Positions 1-8,822 are shown, counted from the first letter of the stretch. The stretch: DNA of 43,576 nt from Hydrogenophaga sp. (GCA_016790705.1 JAEUOT010000016.1:1-43576), one strand, 5' to 3'. Notes: generated by a model from the sequence alone, not told the origin. Program-made: numbers and translations.

Positions 1-234
1 TGTCCGAGATCACCGGTCAAACCAACGGATGACGCTACGAGTCTACGATGGCCTTCCCGATTGGCTCCAAGTAGCCTACCGATCACTGCAACTGGGATGT
101 CTGCTATCTGGCCAGATGGCCGGAGGTCTGCTACGGGTCGAGAGCGGACCGTTAGACGCAGATCCGAACACCCCGCCGCCGCCGATCCCCCTTTGTCGCA
201 ACCCCGACGCACCCCGCCGCTCCGACACCCCGCC

Positions 235-250
235 TGTCCCCTTTCCGACA
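235..250 (+). promoter_or_regulatory. NifA upstream activator sequence for nifB
   Basis: The bases fit TGT-N10-ACA exactly, the binding site of the nitrogen-fixation activator NifA. It lies 44 bp upstream of the -24/-12 element that precedes nifB, closer than usual. A second, imperfect copy (TGT-N10-ACG) is at 194-209. The short motif alone is weak evidence, but the pairing with a sigma-54 promoter ahead of nifB makes it credible. Confidence 0.65.
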
Positions 251-265
251 AACGACAAAACCGCC

Positions 266-291
266 AAACCGTTGATCTGAAACGGTTTTTT
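266..291 (+). terminator. Possible intrinsic terminator of the gene left of the window
   Basis: AAACCGTT at 266-273 and AACGGTTT at 281-288 form an 8-bp stem with a 7-base loop, and a run of six T ends at 291. It lies between the NifA site and the nifB promoter, so it could end a transcript entering from the left. The stem is AT-rich and modest. Confidence 0.4.
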
Positions 292-294
292 CCG

Positions 295-310
295 TGGCAC
301 GGATTTCGCT
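295..310 (+). promoter_or_regulatory. Sigma-54 (-24/-12) promoter of the nifB operon
   Basis: TGGCAC, five bases, then TCGCT, with the required GG-N10-GC spacing (GG at 296-297, GC at 308-309). The -24 half is perfect and the -12 half has two mismatches to TTGCW. It ends 45 bp before the nifB start, with a NifA site upstream. The 1-290 stretch otherwise holds no convincing gene. Confidence 0.75.
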
Positions 311-355
311 GAAGCCCACCCGAGCGGCCACCAGTCGGCTGCAGGAAGGGTCTTC

Positions 356-1948
356 ATGTCGGCAAGCACCGCTGCGGGTTCCATGCCCGCCAAGACGTAT
401 GTGTCCATCGGCTCGATCAAGCCGCTGGGCTCCAGGCTCGATGTGCCCGAGGCAGGGGGTGGCTGCGGCACCTCCGGTGGCGAGGGCAAGGCCAGTTGTG
501 GTTCGTCGGGCGGCCCCGACGACATGCCGGCCGAGATCTGGGAGAAGGTCAAGAACCATCCCTGCTATTCCGAAGAGGCCCACCACCACTACGCGCGCAT
601 GCACGTCGCCGTGGCGCCGGCCTGCAACATCCAGTGCAACTACTGCAACCGCAAATACGACTGCTCCAATGAATCGCGCCCGGGCGTGGTGAGCCAGAAG
701 CTCACGCCGGAACAGGCGGTCAAGAAGGTGGTCGCGGTCGCGAGCGAGATTCCGCAGATGACGGTGCTCGGCGTCGCCGGCCCGGGTGACTCGCTGGCCA
801 ATCCGAAGAAGACCTTCGAAACCTTCCGCATGCTCCAGGAGCAGGCGCCGGACATCAAGCTCTGCATCTCGACCAACGGGCTGGCGCTGCCGGACTACGT
901 GGACGAGATCTGCAAGTACAACGTCGACCACGTGACCATCACCATCAACATGGTGGACCCGGCCGTGGGCGAGAAGATCTATCCGTGGATCTTCTGGGAC
1001 CACCGCCGCGTGACCGGCTACGAGGCCGCGAAGATCCTGCACGAGCGCCAGATGCTCGGCCTGGAGATGCTGACCGCGCGCGGCGTGCTCACCAAGATCA
1101 ACTCGGTGCTGATCCCCGGGATCAACGACGAGCACCTGATGGAGGTGAACCGCGAGGTGAAGAAGCGCGGCGCCTTCCTGCACAACATCATGCCGCTCAT
1201 CAGCGAGGCGGAGCACGGCACGCACTTCGGCCTGACCGGCCAGCGTGGCCCGACCGCGCAGGAGTTGAAGGCGGTGCAGGACGCCTGCGCGGGCGGCGCG
1301 AACCTGATGCGGCATTGCCGCCAGTGCCGCGCCGACGCGGTGGGCCTGCTGGGCGAGGACCGCTCGGAAGAGTTCACGCTCGACAAGATCGAAGAGATGG
1401 AGGTCGTGTACGACCTCGACAAGCGCCGCGCCTACCAGGAGAAGGTCGAGGTCGAGCGCCAGGCCCAGCACGCCGCCAAGCAGGACGCGCTGGCCGCCAG
1501 CGCCGCGATCGAGGTCGACCAGGACATGAAGGTGCTGGTCGCGGTCGCCACCAAGGGCGGCGGCCGGGTCAACGAGCACTTCGGCCACGTCACCGAGTTC
1601 CAGATCTTTGAAGTCAGCGCCGCCGAGGCCCTGTTCGTCGGCCACCGCCGCGTCGACCTGTATTGCCAGGGCGGCCACGGCGACGACGAGCAGTTGCCCA
1701 GCGTGGTCAAGGCGATCAACGACTGCCACGCGGTGCTGGTCGCCAAGATCGGCGCCTGCCCGCGCGACGAACTGAGCGCCGCCGGCATCGAGCCGGTCGA
1801 CCAGTTCAGCGGCGAGTTCATCGAGAAGGCGGCGCTGGACTGGTTCAGTGACTACCGCAAACGCATCGCGGCTGGCGAGATCACGCACCAGGACCGCGGC
1901 GACGCGCAGATCCGCCAGGGCGCCTTCACCGGCCTGGCCGCCGCCTGA
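356..1948 (+). CDS. nifB: NifB, FeMo-cofactor biosynthesis radical SAM enzyme
   Basis: NifB fuses two [4Fe-4S] units with an interstitial carbide to make NifB-co, the precursor of the nitrogenase cofactor. The 530-aa protein has the CX3CX2C radical SAM triad at C90, C94 and C97, followed by the NifB signature [13 protein letters not shown]. From about residue 391 there is a C-terminal NifX-like domain ([20 protein letters not shown]) that can hold the cofactor, the usual proteobacterial two-domain form. An AGGAAGG ribosome-binding site supports the ATG at 356. It is the first gene of the operon behind the NifA site and sigma-54 promoter at 235-310. No key residue is missing. Confidence 0.98.
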   Translation: MSASTAAGSMPAKTYVSIGSIKPLGSRLDVPEAGGGCGTSGGEGKASCGSSGGPDDMPAEIWEKVKNHPCYSEEAHHHYARMHVAVAPACNIQCNYCNRKYDCSNESRPGVVSQKLTPEQAVKKVVAVASEIPQMTVLGVAGPGDSLANPKKTFETFRMLQEQAPDIKLCISTNGLALPDYVDEICKYNVDHVTITINMVDPAVGEKIYPWIFWDHRRVTGYEAAKILHERQMLGLEMLTARGVLTKINSVLIPGINDEHLMEVNREVKKRGAFLHNIMPLISEAEHGTHFGLTGQRGPTAQELKAVQDACAGGANLMRHCRQCRADAVGLLGEDRSEEFTLDKIEEMEVVYDLDKRRAYQEKVEVERQAQHAAKQDALAASAAIEVDQDMKVLVAVATKGGGRVNEHFGHVTEFQIFEVSAAEALFVGHRRVDLYCQGGHGDDEQLPSVVKAINDCHAVLVAKIGACPRDELSAAGIEPVDQFSGEFIEKAALDWFSDYRKRIAAGEITHQDRGDAQIRQGAFTGLAAA

Positions 1949-2008
1949 CCCCACCGCTCACGCCCAAGAGTTTCCTCACGACGTCCCCTCACCAGAAGGA
2001 GAACCACC

Positions 2009-2203
2009 ATGGCCCTGAAGATCATTTCCTCCACCTGCACCGCCTGCTCGGCCTGCGAACCCGAGTGCCCCAACGTCGCGATCCGCGAAAAGGGCGGCAC
2101 CTACGTGATCGACCCGAAGAAGTGCACCGAGTGCATCGACCAGTACGACTCGCCGCAATGCCAGGCCGTGTGCCCGGTCGACGGCTGCATCGTCAAAGCC
2201 TGA
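2009..2203 (+). CDS. fdxN: FdxN, 2[4Fe-4S] ferredoxin
   Basis: A 64-aa bacterial-type ferredoxin with two cluster motifs: [12 protein letters not shown] near the start, and a second beginning CTEC, with a loop insertion before QCQAVCP as in nif-linked FdxN proteins. It lies directly after nifB, and such ferredoxins supply electrons to NifB or nitrogenase. An AGAAGGAG ribosome-binding site precedes the ATG. The gap to nifB is 60 bp with no promoter seen, so it is probably co-transcribed. Confidence 0.93.
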   Translation: MALKIISSTCTACSACEPECPNVAIREKGGTYVIDPKKCTECIDQYDSPQCQAVCPVDGCIVKA

Positions 2204-2223
2204 CCACCCCCGAAAGCCCACCC

Positions 2224-2625
2224 ATGTCCACGTCCTTTTCCCTGACCCCGGCCGCCGAGAAATTCATCGGCCGCATCGTGCGCTTCTCGGGCATTCCGTC
2301 CGCCGGCTTCCGGCTGCTGGTGTCGCCCGGCGGCTGCTCGGGCTACAGCTCGGAGTTCAGCGCCGAGGCCGCTCCCAAGGATGGCGAACAGGTGTTCGAG
2401 GTCTCGGGCCTGAAGTTCTTCCTGCCGGCCGAGAGCCGCATGCTGCTGGACGGCGTGACGATCGACTTCGTCGAGACCGCGACGTCATCGGGCCTGAGCA
2501 TCATCAACCCGAACCAGGCCGCCTGCGGCTGCAGCAGCGCCGAGGGTGCATCGCCGCCCGGCGTGGCGAAGATCGAGATCGGGTCCATCGGCCGCGGCGG
2601 TCGCCCGGCCACGCTGGCGTCCTGA
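2224..2625 (+). CDS. hesB: HesB/IscA-type iron-sulfur carrier (nif-linked)
   Basis: An A-type Fe-S carrier of 133 aa. The three conserved cysteines are C38 (GGCSGY) and C101/C103 (CGC), the usual CX60-65CXC arrangement. Such proteins receive or transfer Fe-S units made with NifS-supplied sulfur. The C-terminal tail after CGC is some 30 residues longer than in IscA, which is common in nif-cluster HesB proteins. It begins 20 bp after fdxN in the same operon. Confidence 0.9.
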   Translation: MSTSFSLTPAAEKFIGRIVRFSGIPSAGFRLLVSPGGCSGYSSEFSAEAAPKDGEQVFEVSGLKFFLPAESRMLLDGVTIDFVETATSSGLSIINPNQAACGCSSAEGASPPGVAKIEIGSIGRGGRPATLAS

Positions 2626-2647
2626 CGCCGACGAACGGGGCGCTGCC

Positions 2648-3226
2648 GTGAACGCCGCTGACCGGGACTTCGAAGCCGCTGCTGCGGCCTTCGCGGCCTC
2701 GGTGATCGGCGGCGCGTTGCCGCCTGCGGTCGAGGCGCTGATCGCGCAGGCCGGCGCCTTGCGCGACCGGCCGGACGAGGCGCTGCCGCTGCTGGAGCAG
2801 GCCCGCGCGCTCGCCCCGCAGCACCCGGTGCCGGTGATCGCCATCTACCGCTACCACTTCTACGGTCACGCCCTGGTCCAGGCGCGTGCCGCGGGCGAGG
2901 ATGCGCTGGCGATCGCGCGCACCGCGCTCGGCCCGGACTTCGGCGATGTCCCGCCCGCGGACGAGGCGGTGCGGGACGATGTGGCGGTGCGGTTCTACCT
3001 GTTCACGCTCAAGGGGCTGGCCTACCTGAACCTGCGCCTGGGCGATCTGGACGAGGCGCGGCTGATGCTGGGCGAGCTGCGCCGTCTCGACCCGAAGGAC
3101 CACATGGGCGGCGGCCTGCTGTCGCACGTGCTGGCCCGCCACGATTCGGGCGAAGCGACCCTGCCGGCCGAAGGCCCCGCGGGCTACCCGGCGCGCGGCT
3201 GGGCCGATTTCCGCAAGGCGGTGTGA
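2648..3226 (+). CDS. Nif-associated tetratricopeptide-like protein
   Basis: A 192-aa helical, Ala/Leu-rich protein with TPR-like helix pairs: ALPLLEQARALAPQHPVP around residues 45-62, and LAYLNLRLGDLDEARLMLGE in the second half. No catalytic motif is seen. The start is taken as the GTG at 2648, 22 bp after hesB; a reading frame extends further upstream but overlaps hesB. It sits between hesB and the LRV gene, as similar genes do in other nif operons, suggesting a scaffold role. The precise function is unknown. Confidence 0.75.
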   Translation: MNAADRDFEAAAAAFAASVIGGALPPAVEALIAQAGALRDRPDEALPLLEQARALAPQHPVPVIAIYRYHFYGHALVQARAAGEDALAIARTALGPDFGDVPPADEAVRDDVAVRFYLFTLKGLAYLNLRLGDLDEARLMLGELRRLDPKDHMGGGLLSHVLARHDSGEATLPAEGPAGYPARGWADFRKAV

Positions 3227-3227
3227 G

Positions 3228-4058
3228 ATGGGCGCCGCCGCTGTTGCCAGCGTTCTTGCCAAACCCCAACGGCTGACATCGCGGGCGCCCGAGGGCGACA
3301 TGCCGCCGATGGACTGGACCGGCGGTCCGGTGGATTGCAGCGCCTGCGCCTACGCCGATCTGCGCGCGCGCGATGGCGGACGCGGCTGCGAGCCGGGCCA
3401 CGCCTGCATGCAGGACGCCTACGCGCGCCGCATCGACCGGTTTTTCCGCTGGCACCCCGAGCTCTCGGACGACCAGCTTGACCACCCGTATTTCGAGGTG
3501 CGCGCGATCGCGGCGCGTCACGCCAGCGTGTTCCGCCTGCCGGGGCTGATGAACGACCCGGACGAGACCGTGCGCATGCAGGTGGTGCTGCGGCTGGCGC
3601 CGGCGCAGCTCGAACGCATGGTCCACGACCCGCACCGCGAGGTCCGGCTGCGGGTCGCGCAGCGGATGGCGCCGGACCGGCTGGCCGCCATGCGCCAGGA
3701 CAGCGACTACGGCGTGCGCGAGATCGTGGCGCAGCGGCTGCCGCTGGCGCTGCTGACGACGATGGCCAATGACCCGGAGCGGACCGTGCGCGAGATCGTG
3801 GCGCGGCGGCTGAAGATGCCGGCGCTGATGCTGCTGTTGCGCGATCCGGAGCCGGAGGTGCGGCGGGCGGTGGCGGAGTCGCTGCCGGATGCGCTGCTGG
3901 ACCGGCTGGCGGACGACAGCGACTGGCGGGTGCGCTGGGAGGTTGCGCAGCGGGCCGCGCCGGCGGTGCTGCGTGGCCTGGTGGACGACGAGGACAGCGA
4001 GGTGAGGGCGCTGGCGCGCTCGCGCCTGGGCGAGGGCAGGGAGGTGGACCGTGGCTGA
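3228..4058 (+). CDS. Leucine-rich-repeat-variant (LRV) 4Fe-4S protein
   Basis: A 276-aa protein with cysteines at C37, C40, C54 and C60 (CSAC...CEPGHAC), the [4Fe-4S] site of the LRV protein known structurally from Azotobacter vinelandii. About eight helical repeats of roughly 24 residues follow, each containing a variant of D-x-(D/E)-x-x-V-R-x-x-V-A-x-R-(L/M). The biological role is unresolved; a redox-linked scaffold for nitrogenase maturation is inference from gene position. The ATG at 3228 lies one base after the previous stop, so coupling is likely. Confidence 0.9.
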   Translation: MGAAAVASVLAKPQRLTSRAPEGDMPPMDWTGGPVDCSACAYADLRARDGGRGCEPGHACMQDAYARRIDRFFRWHPELSDDQLDHPYFEVRAIAARHASVFRLPGLMNDPDETVRMQVVLRLAPAQLERMVHDPHREVRLRVAQRMAPDRLAAMRQDSDYGVREIVAQRLPLALLTTMANDPERTVREIVARRLKMPALMLLLRDPEPEVRRAVAESLPDALLDRLADDSDWRVRWEVAQRAAPAVLRGLVDDEDSEVRALARSRLGEGREVDRG

Positions 4059-4419
4059 CATCGTGCGCGACGACGACGTGATCGAGATTGCGGGTCCGCC
4101 GCGGTTTGCCTTCGGCGAGCGGGTAATTGCGCGCTCGGTGGTGCGCAACGACGGCACCTACGGCGGCAAGGACATCGGCGATGTGCTGGTCAACCGTGGC
4201 GACATCGGCTACGTCGTGAGCATCAACACCTTCCTGCAGCAGTTCTATATCTACGCGGTGGACTTCGTGGACACCGGCTGCCGCGTCGGCATGCGCGCCA
4301 AGGAGCTGTGCACGCTGGACAACCTGCCCGAGGAGGTGCTGGCGCAGCTCGGCGAGAAGGCCGGCGCGCTCGCCGATCTCGGGTCCGGCAAATCCCAGGA
4401 ACAAGGAGCCCGCCCATGA
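4051..4419 (+). CDS. nifZ: NifZ (first copy)
   Basis: A 122-aa NifZ protein, which helps mature the second P-cluster of the NifDK protein. Family features: FAFGERVIARSVVRNDGTY, then a GDIGYVVSINTFLQQFYIYAVDF core and a GCRVGMRAKEL segment. The start is a GTG overlapping the end of the LRV gene by 8 bases. A second, shorter nifZ follows immediately, so the operon carries a tandem, diverged pair. Confidence 0.93.
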   Translation: MADIVRDDDVIEIAGPPRFAFGERVIARSVVRNDGTYGGKDIGDVLVNRGDIGYVVSINTFLQQFYIYAVDFVDTGCRVGMRAKELCTLDNLPEEVLAQLGEKAGALADLGSGKSQEQGARP

Positions 4420-4721
4420 ACACGACCCCCATGGACCCCGCCGCTTTCGTCGAACCGAGGACCCCGGTGTACGCCTGGGGCCAGCGGGTGATCGCGCTGG
4501 ACGATCTGGTCAACGACGGCAGTCACCCGGAGTGCGAGCCGCAGGCGCTGCTGGCCTCGCGCGGCGATGTGGGCGAGGTGGTCAACATCGGCCACGCGAC
4601 CGAGATCAACGAGCCGGTCTATCTGGTGGACTTCGGCGGCTGCGTGGTCGGTTGCCTGGAGGTCGAGCTGGCGCCCGTGCCGGCGGGCTGGCGTCCGGAG
4701 ACCGAGGAGGCGGCGGGATGA
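4416..4721 (+). CDS. nifZ: NifZ (second copy)
   Basis: A 101-aa NifZ homologue: VYAWGQRVIALDDLVNDGS near the N-terminus, GDVGEVVNIGH in the core and VYLVDFGGCVVGCLEVEL at the end. It overlaps the first nifZ by the ATGA tetranucleotide, implying coupled translation. It is well diverged from its neighbour, so this is not a recent duplication. An AAGGAG ribosome-binding site precedes the ATG. Confidence 0.9.
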   Translation: MNTTPMDPAAFVEPRTPVYAWGQRVIALDDLVNDGSHPECEPQALLASRGDVGEVVNIGHATEINEPVYLVDFGGCVVGCLEVELAPVPAGWRPETEEAAG

Positions 4722-5074
4722 ATGCCGCCGCCGTCCGGCAGCCGCCCGACACCGCCGCGGCCCAGGTGGTGGGCTTCATGCAGCCCTTCATCGAACGGGC
4801 GCTGAAGGACCGGGCGCGCTACCGCTATGTGCAGCCGCGGGTGCTGCCCGAGGGCGACGCGTTCCGGATCGAGGCGCCGTGCTGTTCGCGCAATGTCGAC
4901 AAGGAAGGCGGGGTGATCGATATCGCGCTGCTGCGGCCGGTCCCGGACGGGTCGTGGCAGGTGTACGCGCGCAACCACCCGATGGGCATCTGGGAGCTGC
5001 AGGCGCGCGGGCTCACGCTCGGCGATGCGCTGGAGACGGTGTGCATCGATGCCGACCGGATCTTCTGGCCATGA
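4718..5074 (+). CDS. Small nif-associated protein (DUF3024-like)
   Basis: A 118-aa protein joined to nifZ and nifS by ATGA overlaps at both ends. The conserved-looking core reads RYRYVQPRVLPEGDAFRIEA, then PCCSRNVDKEGGVIDIALL. The paired cysteines next to SRNVD resemble proteins found in other nif operons, which I recall as DUF3024; the family name is from memory and uncertain. The CC pair could bind metal or sulfur. The tight packing ahead of nifS suggests a role in cluster assembly; this is inference. Confidence 0.7.
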   Translation: MNAAAVRQPPDTAAAQVVGFMQPFIERALKDRARYRYVQPRVLPEGDAFRIEAPCCSRNVDKEGGVIDIALLRPVPDGSWQVYARNHPMGIWELQARGLTLGDALETVCIDADRIFWP

Positions 5075-6216
5075 TCTATCTCGACCACCACGCGACCACG
5101 CCACCGTCGCCCGCCGTGATCGAGGCGATGGGCGCGCTGATGGTCACGACCTGGGCCAACGCCTCGTCGCAGCACGCCTTCGGTCAGGCCGCCAGACAGG
5201 CGCTGTCCGGCGCCCGCGCGACGGTCGCCAGGGTGCTGGGCTGCAAGCCGGCCGAGGTGGTGTTCACCAGCGGCGCGACCGAGGCGAACCACCTGGCGGT
5301 GCGCGGGCTGCTGGGCGCTGCGCCGGCCGGACGGTCTCGCGTGGTGTTCAGCGCGGTCGAACATTCGGGCCACCTGAAGCTGGCGCAGGCGCTGGCCGAG
5401 GCGGGTGTGCCGGTGGATGTGCTGCCGGTGACGGCAGAGGGCGGGCTGGACCTGGCCGCGGCCGCTCGGCTGATCGGCCCCGACGTGGCCGTGGTGTCGC
5501 TGATGGCGGCGAACAACGAGACCGGCGTGCTGATGCCGGTGGCCGAGGTGGCGGCGCTGGCGCGGGCGGCCGGCGCGCGCTTGCATGTCGATGCGACGCA
5601 GTGGATCGGCAAGCAGCCGTTCGACTTCGGCGCCTGGGGCGCGGACGCGGTGAGCTTCTCGGGCCACAAGTTCAACGGTCCCAAGGGCGCCGGCGCGTTG
5701 CTGTTGCGCCAGGGCGCGACGCTGCGGCCGACGGTGCCGGGTTCGCAGGAGCGCGGTCGGCGCGGCGGGACCGAGAACCTGCCCGCCATCGTGGGCATGG
5801 CGACCGCGCTGGCGGCGCTGGGCGATCTGGGCTCGGAGGCTTCGCGGCTGGCGGCGCTGCGCGACCGGCTGGAGGCCGCGCTGCTGACCGGGCTGCCCGA
5901 TGTGCATGTCTGGGGACGCGGCCTGCCGAGGTTGCCGGGCGTGAGTTTTCTGCGCGTGGGGATGTGGTCGGCCGATGTGCTGCTCAACCGGCTGGAACGG
6001 CTGGGCTTTGCGGCGTCGTCGGGCGCGGCCTGTTCGTCCTCCGGCAGCGAGCCGTCGCACGTCCTGACCGCCATGGGCGTGCCGCCCGAGGAGGCGCTGG
6101 GCGCGGTGCGCCTGTCGCTGGGCCGGACCACCACCGACGCCGACATCGAGGCGCTGGTCGCCGCGCTGCCGGCGCTGCGATCCCTGCTGCCGTCGGCCGA
6201 GCCGGCGACCGCCTGA
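5071..6216 (+). CDS. nifS: NifS-type cysteine desulfurase
   Basis: A PLP enzyme that takes sulfur from cysteine for Fe-S cluster building. The 381-aa protein starts MIYLDHHATTP, has the PLP lysine K200 in SFSGHKFNGPKG and the persulfide-forming cysteine C321 in SSGAACSSSGSEPSHVL. The GTEN motif after RRGG is also present. It overlaps the previous gene by ATGA. No nifU is in the window, so the scaffold partner is elsewhere or is the HesB protein. Confidence 0.93.
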   Translation: MIYLDHHATTPPSPAVIEAMGALMVTTWANASSQHAFGQAARQALSGARATVARVLGCKPAEVVFTSGATEANHLAVRGLLGAAPAGRSRVVFSAVEHSGHLKLAQALAEAGVPVDVLPVTAEGGLDLAAAARLIGPDVAVVSLMAANNETGVLMPVAEVAALARAAGARLHVDATQWIGKQPFDFGAWGADAVSFSGHKFNGPKGAGALLLRQGATLRPTVPGSQERGRRGGTENLPAIVGMATALAALGDLGSEASRLAALRDRLEAALLTGLPDVHVWGRGLPRLPGVSFLRVGMWSADVLLNRLERLGFAASSGAACSSSGSEPSHVLTAMGVPPEEALGAVRLSLGRTTTDADIEALVAALPALRSLLPSAEPATA

Positions 6217-6246
6217 CCCCCCGAACACCCACCAGGAGCGACGACG

Positions 6247-6465
6247 ATGAAAGTGATGATCCGCAAAGACAGCAAGGGCGTGCTCAGCGCCTATGTGCCC
6301 AAGAAGGACCTGGAGGAGCCCATCGTCTCGATGGCGAATCCGGGGATGTGGGGCGGCCTGGTGACCCTGGCCAACGGCTGGCAACTGGACCTGCCGGCGA
6401 TGGCCGCCGACACGCCGCTGCCGATCACGGTCGAGGCCCGCAAGCTGGCCTCCGCCGAAGACTGA
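6247..6465 (+). CDS. nifT: NifT/FixU
   Basis: A 72-aa protein of the NifT/FixU family, recognised by MKVMIRKDSKGVLSAYVPKKDLEE and NPGMWGGLVTLANGW. It is found in most nif operons and is dispensable in tested organisms; its biochemical role is not known. It has a good ribosome-binding site (CAGGAG) and lies 30 bp after nifS. Confidence 0.93.
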   Translation: MKVMIRKDSKGVLSAYVPKKDLEEPIVSMANPGMWGGLVTLANGWQLDLPAMAADTPLPITVEARKLASAED

Positions 6466-6485
6466 ACCTGCCAGGGAGATGCACC

Positions 6486-6746
6486 ATGGGACTGTCCGGA
6501 GAACAACTGCAGACCGCGGGCGAGGTGGTGGGCTACGCGCCGACCCTGCGCGACGCGGCCACCATCTTGCGCGGCCGATACCCCGGCGTGCGTGCCATCG
6601 TGGTCGACGAGATGGACATGAGGGACGAGACGCCGGCGCTGCGCCTGGGCCACCGCAATGTCTACCTCGCCGCGAGCAACGGCCACTGCTGGCACGTGAC
6701 GCAGAGCGCCGACGAGGCCTCGGTGTTCATCCTCACCCAACACTGA
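6486..6746 (+). CDS. Small nif-associated protein (DUF6129-like)
   Basis: An 86-aa protein with a short helical N-terminus, a central RAIVVDEMDMRDETPALRLG segment and a C-terminus with NGHCWHVT. I recall similar proteins in nif clusters as DUF6129, but that name is from memory. No catalytic motif is recognised. It sits 20 bp after nifT behind a CAGGGAG ribosome-binding site, so it is part of the same transcript. Confidence 0.7.
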   Translation: MGLSGEQLQTAGEVVGYAPTLRDAATILRGRYPGVRAIVVDEMDMRDETPALRLGHRNVYLAASNGHCWHVTQSADEASVFILTQH

Positions 6747-6755
6747 AAGACCGCC

Positions 6756-7919
6756 ATGGACGTCGAAACCATTGCGCTGTGCGAGTCCTCGATCACCGAC
6801 CAGGGCGTGTCCCTTGTCGAGGCGGTGCTCGACTCGGGTCGCTGGGGCGACGGACCGATGCTCGAATCCTTTGAGCAGGCGTTTGCGCAGTGGGTCGGCC
6901 GCAAACACGCGGTGGCGGTGGGCAGTGGCACGCTCGGGGTCTGGATCACCTTGCGCGCGATGGGGATCGGCCCGGGCGACGAGGTCGTCTGCGCCTCGCA
7001 CACCTGGCACCAGGTCGCGCAGGCGATCACGCTCTCGGGCGCGACGCCGGTGTTCGCCGACATCAACTACTGGAGCGGCTGCCTCAGCCCCGAGAAGGCG
7101 ACGCTGAAGATCACGCCGGCCACCAAGGCCATCCTCGCCGGCAACACCAACGGCCACCCGGCCGCGTGGAAAGCCCTGCGCGCACTGGCTGACGAGCACG
7201 GCCTGAAGCTGATCGAGGACAGCACCGAGTCCCTCGGTTCGCGCTATCTCGGCCGTAACGTCGGCACCTTCGGCGACGTGTCGGTGTTCGATTTCTCGAT
7301 GCCGTCGGCGCTGTGCACGGGCGAGGGCGGCATGCTGCTGACCGACGACGAGGCGCTGGCGATCGAGCTGCGCTACCTGCGGCAGCGGCGCCTGTCGGAC
7401 CGCGCCTCGGTCTCCGTCGGCTCGCGCGTGCCGCTGCAGGCGGGCATGAGCGAACTGACCGCGGCGCTGGGCCTGGCGCAGCTCGCCGATCTGGACGAGC
7501 GGCTGCTGCAGCGCAAGCAGGTCGAGGCCTGGTACCACGCCGAGATGCAGAGCTTCGAGGGCGTCAAGCCGCCGTACCTGGCCGAAGACGTCGACGAGGT
7601 GCACTGGATGCTCTACGTCGTCCACCTGGGCCACCGCTTCACCGCGAGCGCGCGCGCGCAGATGATCGAAGACCTCAAGGCCTGCGGCATCGAGACCGCC
7701 GCCTACAGCCACCCGCTGCACCAGCAGTTCTTCTACATGAACGCGGCCGGCGCCACCGGCCAGCGGCGCGGCGCCTTGCCCGACACCGACCGCATCGGCG
7801 CGCGCGCGCTGGCGCTGCCGCTGCACACCGGCCTGGACGCCGAACAGGTCAAGTACATCGTCAAGACGCTCAAGGACACCGCCACCAACGTCGGTGCGGG
7901 CGCCGCCATCTACCTCTGA
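6756..7919 (+). CDS. DegT/DnrJ/EryC1-family protein lacking the PLP lysine
   Basis: A 387-aa protein with the DegT fold: SGRWGDGPMLESFEQAFAQW at the start, AVAVGSGTLGVWITL, GDEVVCASHTW, LIEDSTESLG and GDVSVFDFS. Active members have a lysine a few residues later (HATKNLTTGEGG-like) that binds PLP. Here the aligned segment is SMPSALCTGEGG and the lysine position is S184, so ordinary transamination looks impossible. It belongs to the nif operon and is followed by the SIR2-like gene. It may be a non-catalytic binding protein or perform unusual PLP chemistry. Confidence 0.85.
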   Translation: MDVETIALCESSITDQGVSLVEAVLDSGRWGDGPMLESFEQAFAQWVGRKHAVAVGSGTLGVWITLRAMGIGPGDEVVCASHTWHQVAQAITLSGATPVFADINYWSGCLSPEKATLKITPATKAILAGNTNGHPAAWKALRALADEHGLKLIEDSTESLGSRYLGRNVGTFGDVSVFDFSMPSALCTGEGGMLLTDDEALAIELRYLRQRRLSDRASVSVGSRVPLQAGMSELTAALGLAQLADLDERLLQRKQVEAWYHAEMQSFEGVKPPYLAEDVDEVHWMLYVVHLGHRFTASARAQMIEDLKACGIETAAYSHPLHQQFFYMNAAGATGQRRGALPDTDRIGARALALPLHTGLDAEQVKYIVKTLKDTATNVGAGAAIYL

Positions 7920-7930
7920 AGGAACACCCC

Positions 7931-8779
7931 ATGTCCGACCTGATCGCCGACATCGCCCGCCAGCTCGACCAGGGCAGCGTCATTCCCTACCTGGGCGCCG
8001 GCATGCTGTCGCTGTGCGAGAACGTGAGCGTGCCCGCGACGCCGGCCGCACTGGCGGCGGTGATGACCGCCAAGGTCAGCGTGCCGCACAAGATCCGCGC
8101 CAGGCTGACGCAGGCGGCGCAGTTCATCGAGAACTTCAAGCACCGCAAGTCGGTGGTGATGATCATGGACGAGGCCTACGCCAGCGTGCCCACGCCGTCG
8201 CCGCTGCACCGCGCGCTGGCCGCCAGCGGCGCCACGCTGTGGGTCGACACCTGGTATGACGACACCATGCTGGCCGCGCTCAAGGCCGTGCGTCCGCAGG
8301 GCGGCTGGCACCAGCTCCAGGGTCTGTCGCAATCCGAACACTTCGGCCAGTGGACCGCCGACTACGACGCCGAGGGCCATGTGGCCGACGCGCCGGCCGG
8401 CGAGGCCACGGCACTGCTCTACCGCCCCATCGGCGGCCGCAGCCCGGCCAGCAACTACCTGGTCTCCGACAGCGACTACGTCGAGGTGCTGACCGAGATC
8501 GACATCCAGACCCCGATTCCCGCCGTGGTGCAGGAGCGGCGCAAGGGCAAGGGCTTCCTCTTCCTGGGCTGCCGCTTCGACGACCAGCTCACCCGCAGCT
8601 TCGCGCGCCAGATCATGAAGCGCTCCAGCGACGCGCACTGGGCCGTGCTGCCCGACGAGCCGACCCGCATGGAAGCGCGCTTCCTCGAAGAGCAGGGCAT
8701 CACGCGCATCCCGATGTCGCTGGCCGAGTTCGGCGCCGCGCTGACCGACGCGCTTCACGCCGAACCGGTGGCGCCCTGA
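7931..8779 (+). CDS. SIR2-like protein, divergent active site
   Basis: A 282-aa protein with the Rossmann start of the SIR2 superfamily (SVIPYLGAGMLSLC). Further family-like segments are VDTWYDDTML where TTNYDxxLE is usual, YRPIGG where a K-L-H-G-type motif is expected, and SDSDYVEVLTEI. The usual asparagine and catalytic histidine positions appear to be replaced (W and I). NAD-binding character is likely but deacylase or NADase activity is doubtful. It lies 11 bp after the DegT-like gene in the nif operon. Confidence 0.75.
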   Translation: MSDLIADIARQLDQGSVIPYLGAGMLSLCENVSVPATPAALAAVMTAKVSVPHKIRARLTQAAQFIENFKHRKSVVMIMDEAYASVPTPSPLHRALAASGATLWVDTWYDDTMLAALKAVRPQGGWHQLQGLSQSEHFGQWTADYDAEGHVADAPAGEATALLYRPIGGRSPASNYLVSDSDYVEVLTEIDIQTPIPAVVQERRKGKGFLFLGCRFDDQLTRSFARQIMKRSSDAHWAVLPDEPTRMEARFLEEQGITRIPMSLAEFGAALTDALHAEPVAP

Positions 8780-8822
8780 CCGCTTTTTCCTTTCGTTGTT
8801 CAACCGCTATCCGACCACGACC

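Noticed and set aside
29-312. Short open frames upstream of nifB
   Set aside because: Proline/arginine-rich translations, no ribosome-binding site, and they overlap the NifA site and promoter.
152-1954. Long 600-codon frame on the minus strand across nifB
   Set aside because: It is the mirror of nifB codon bias; the His/Val/Leu/Arg-rich translation has no domain.
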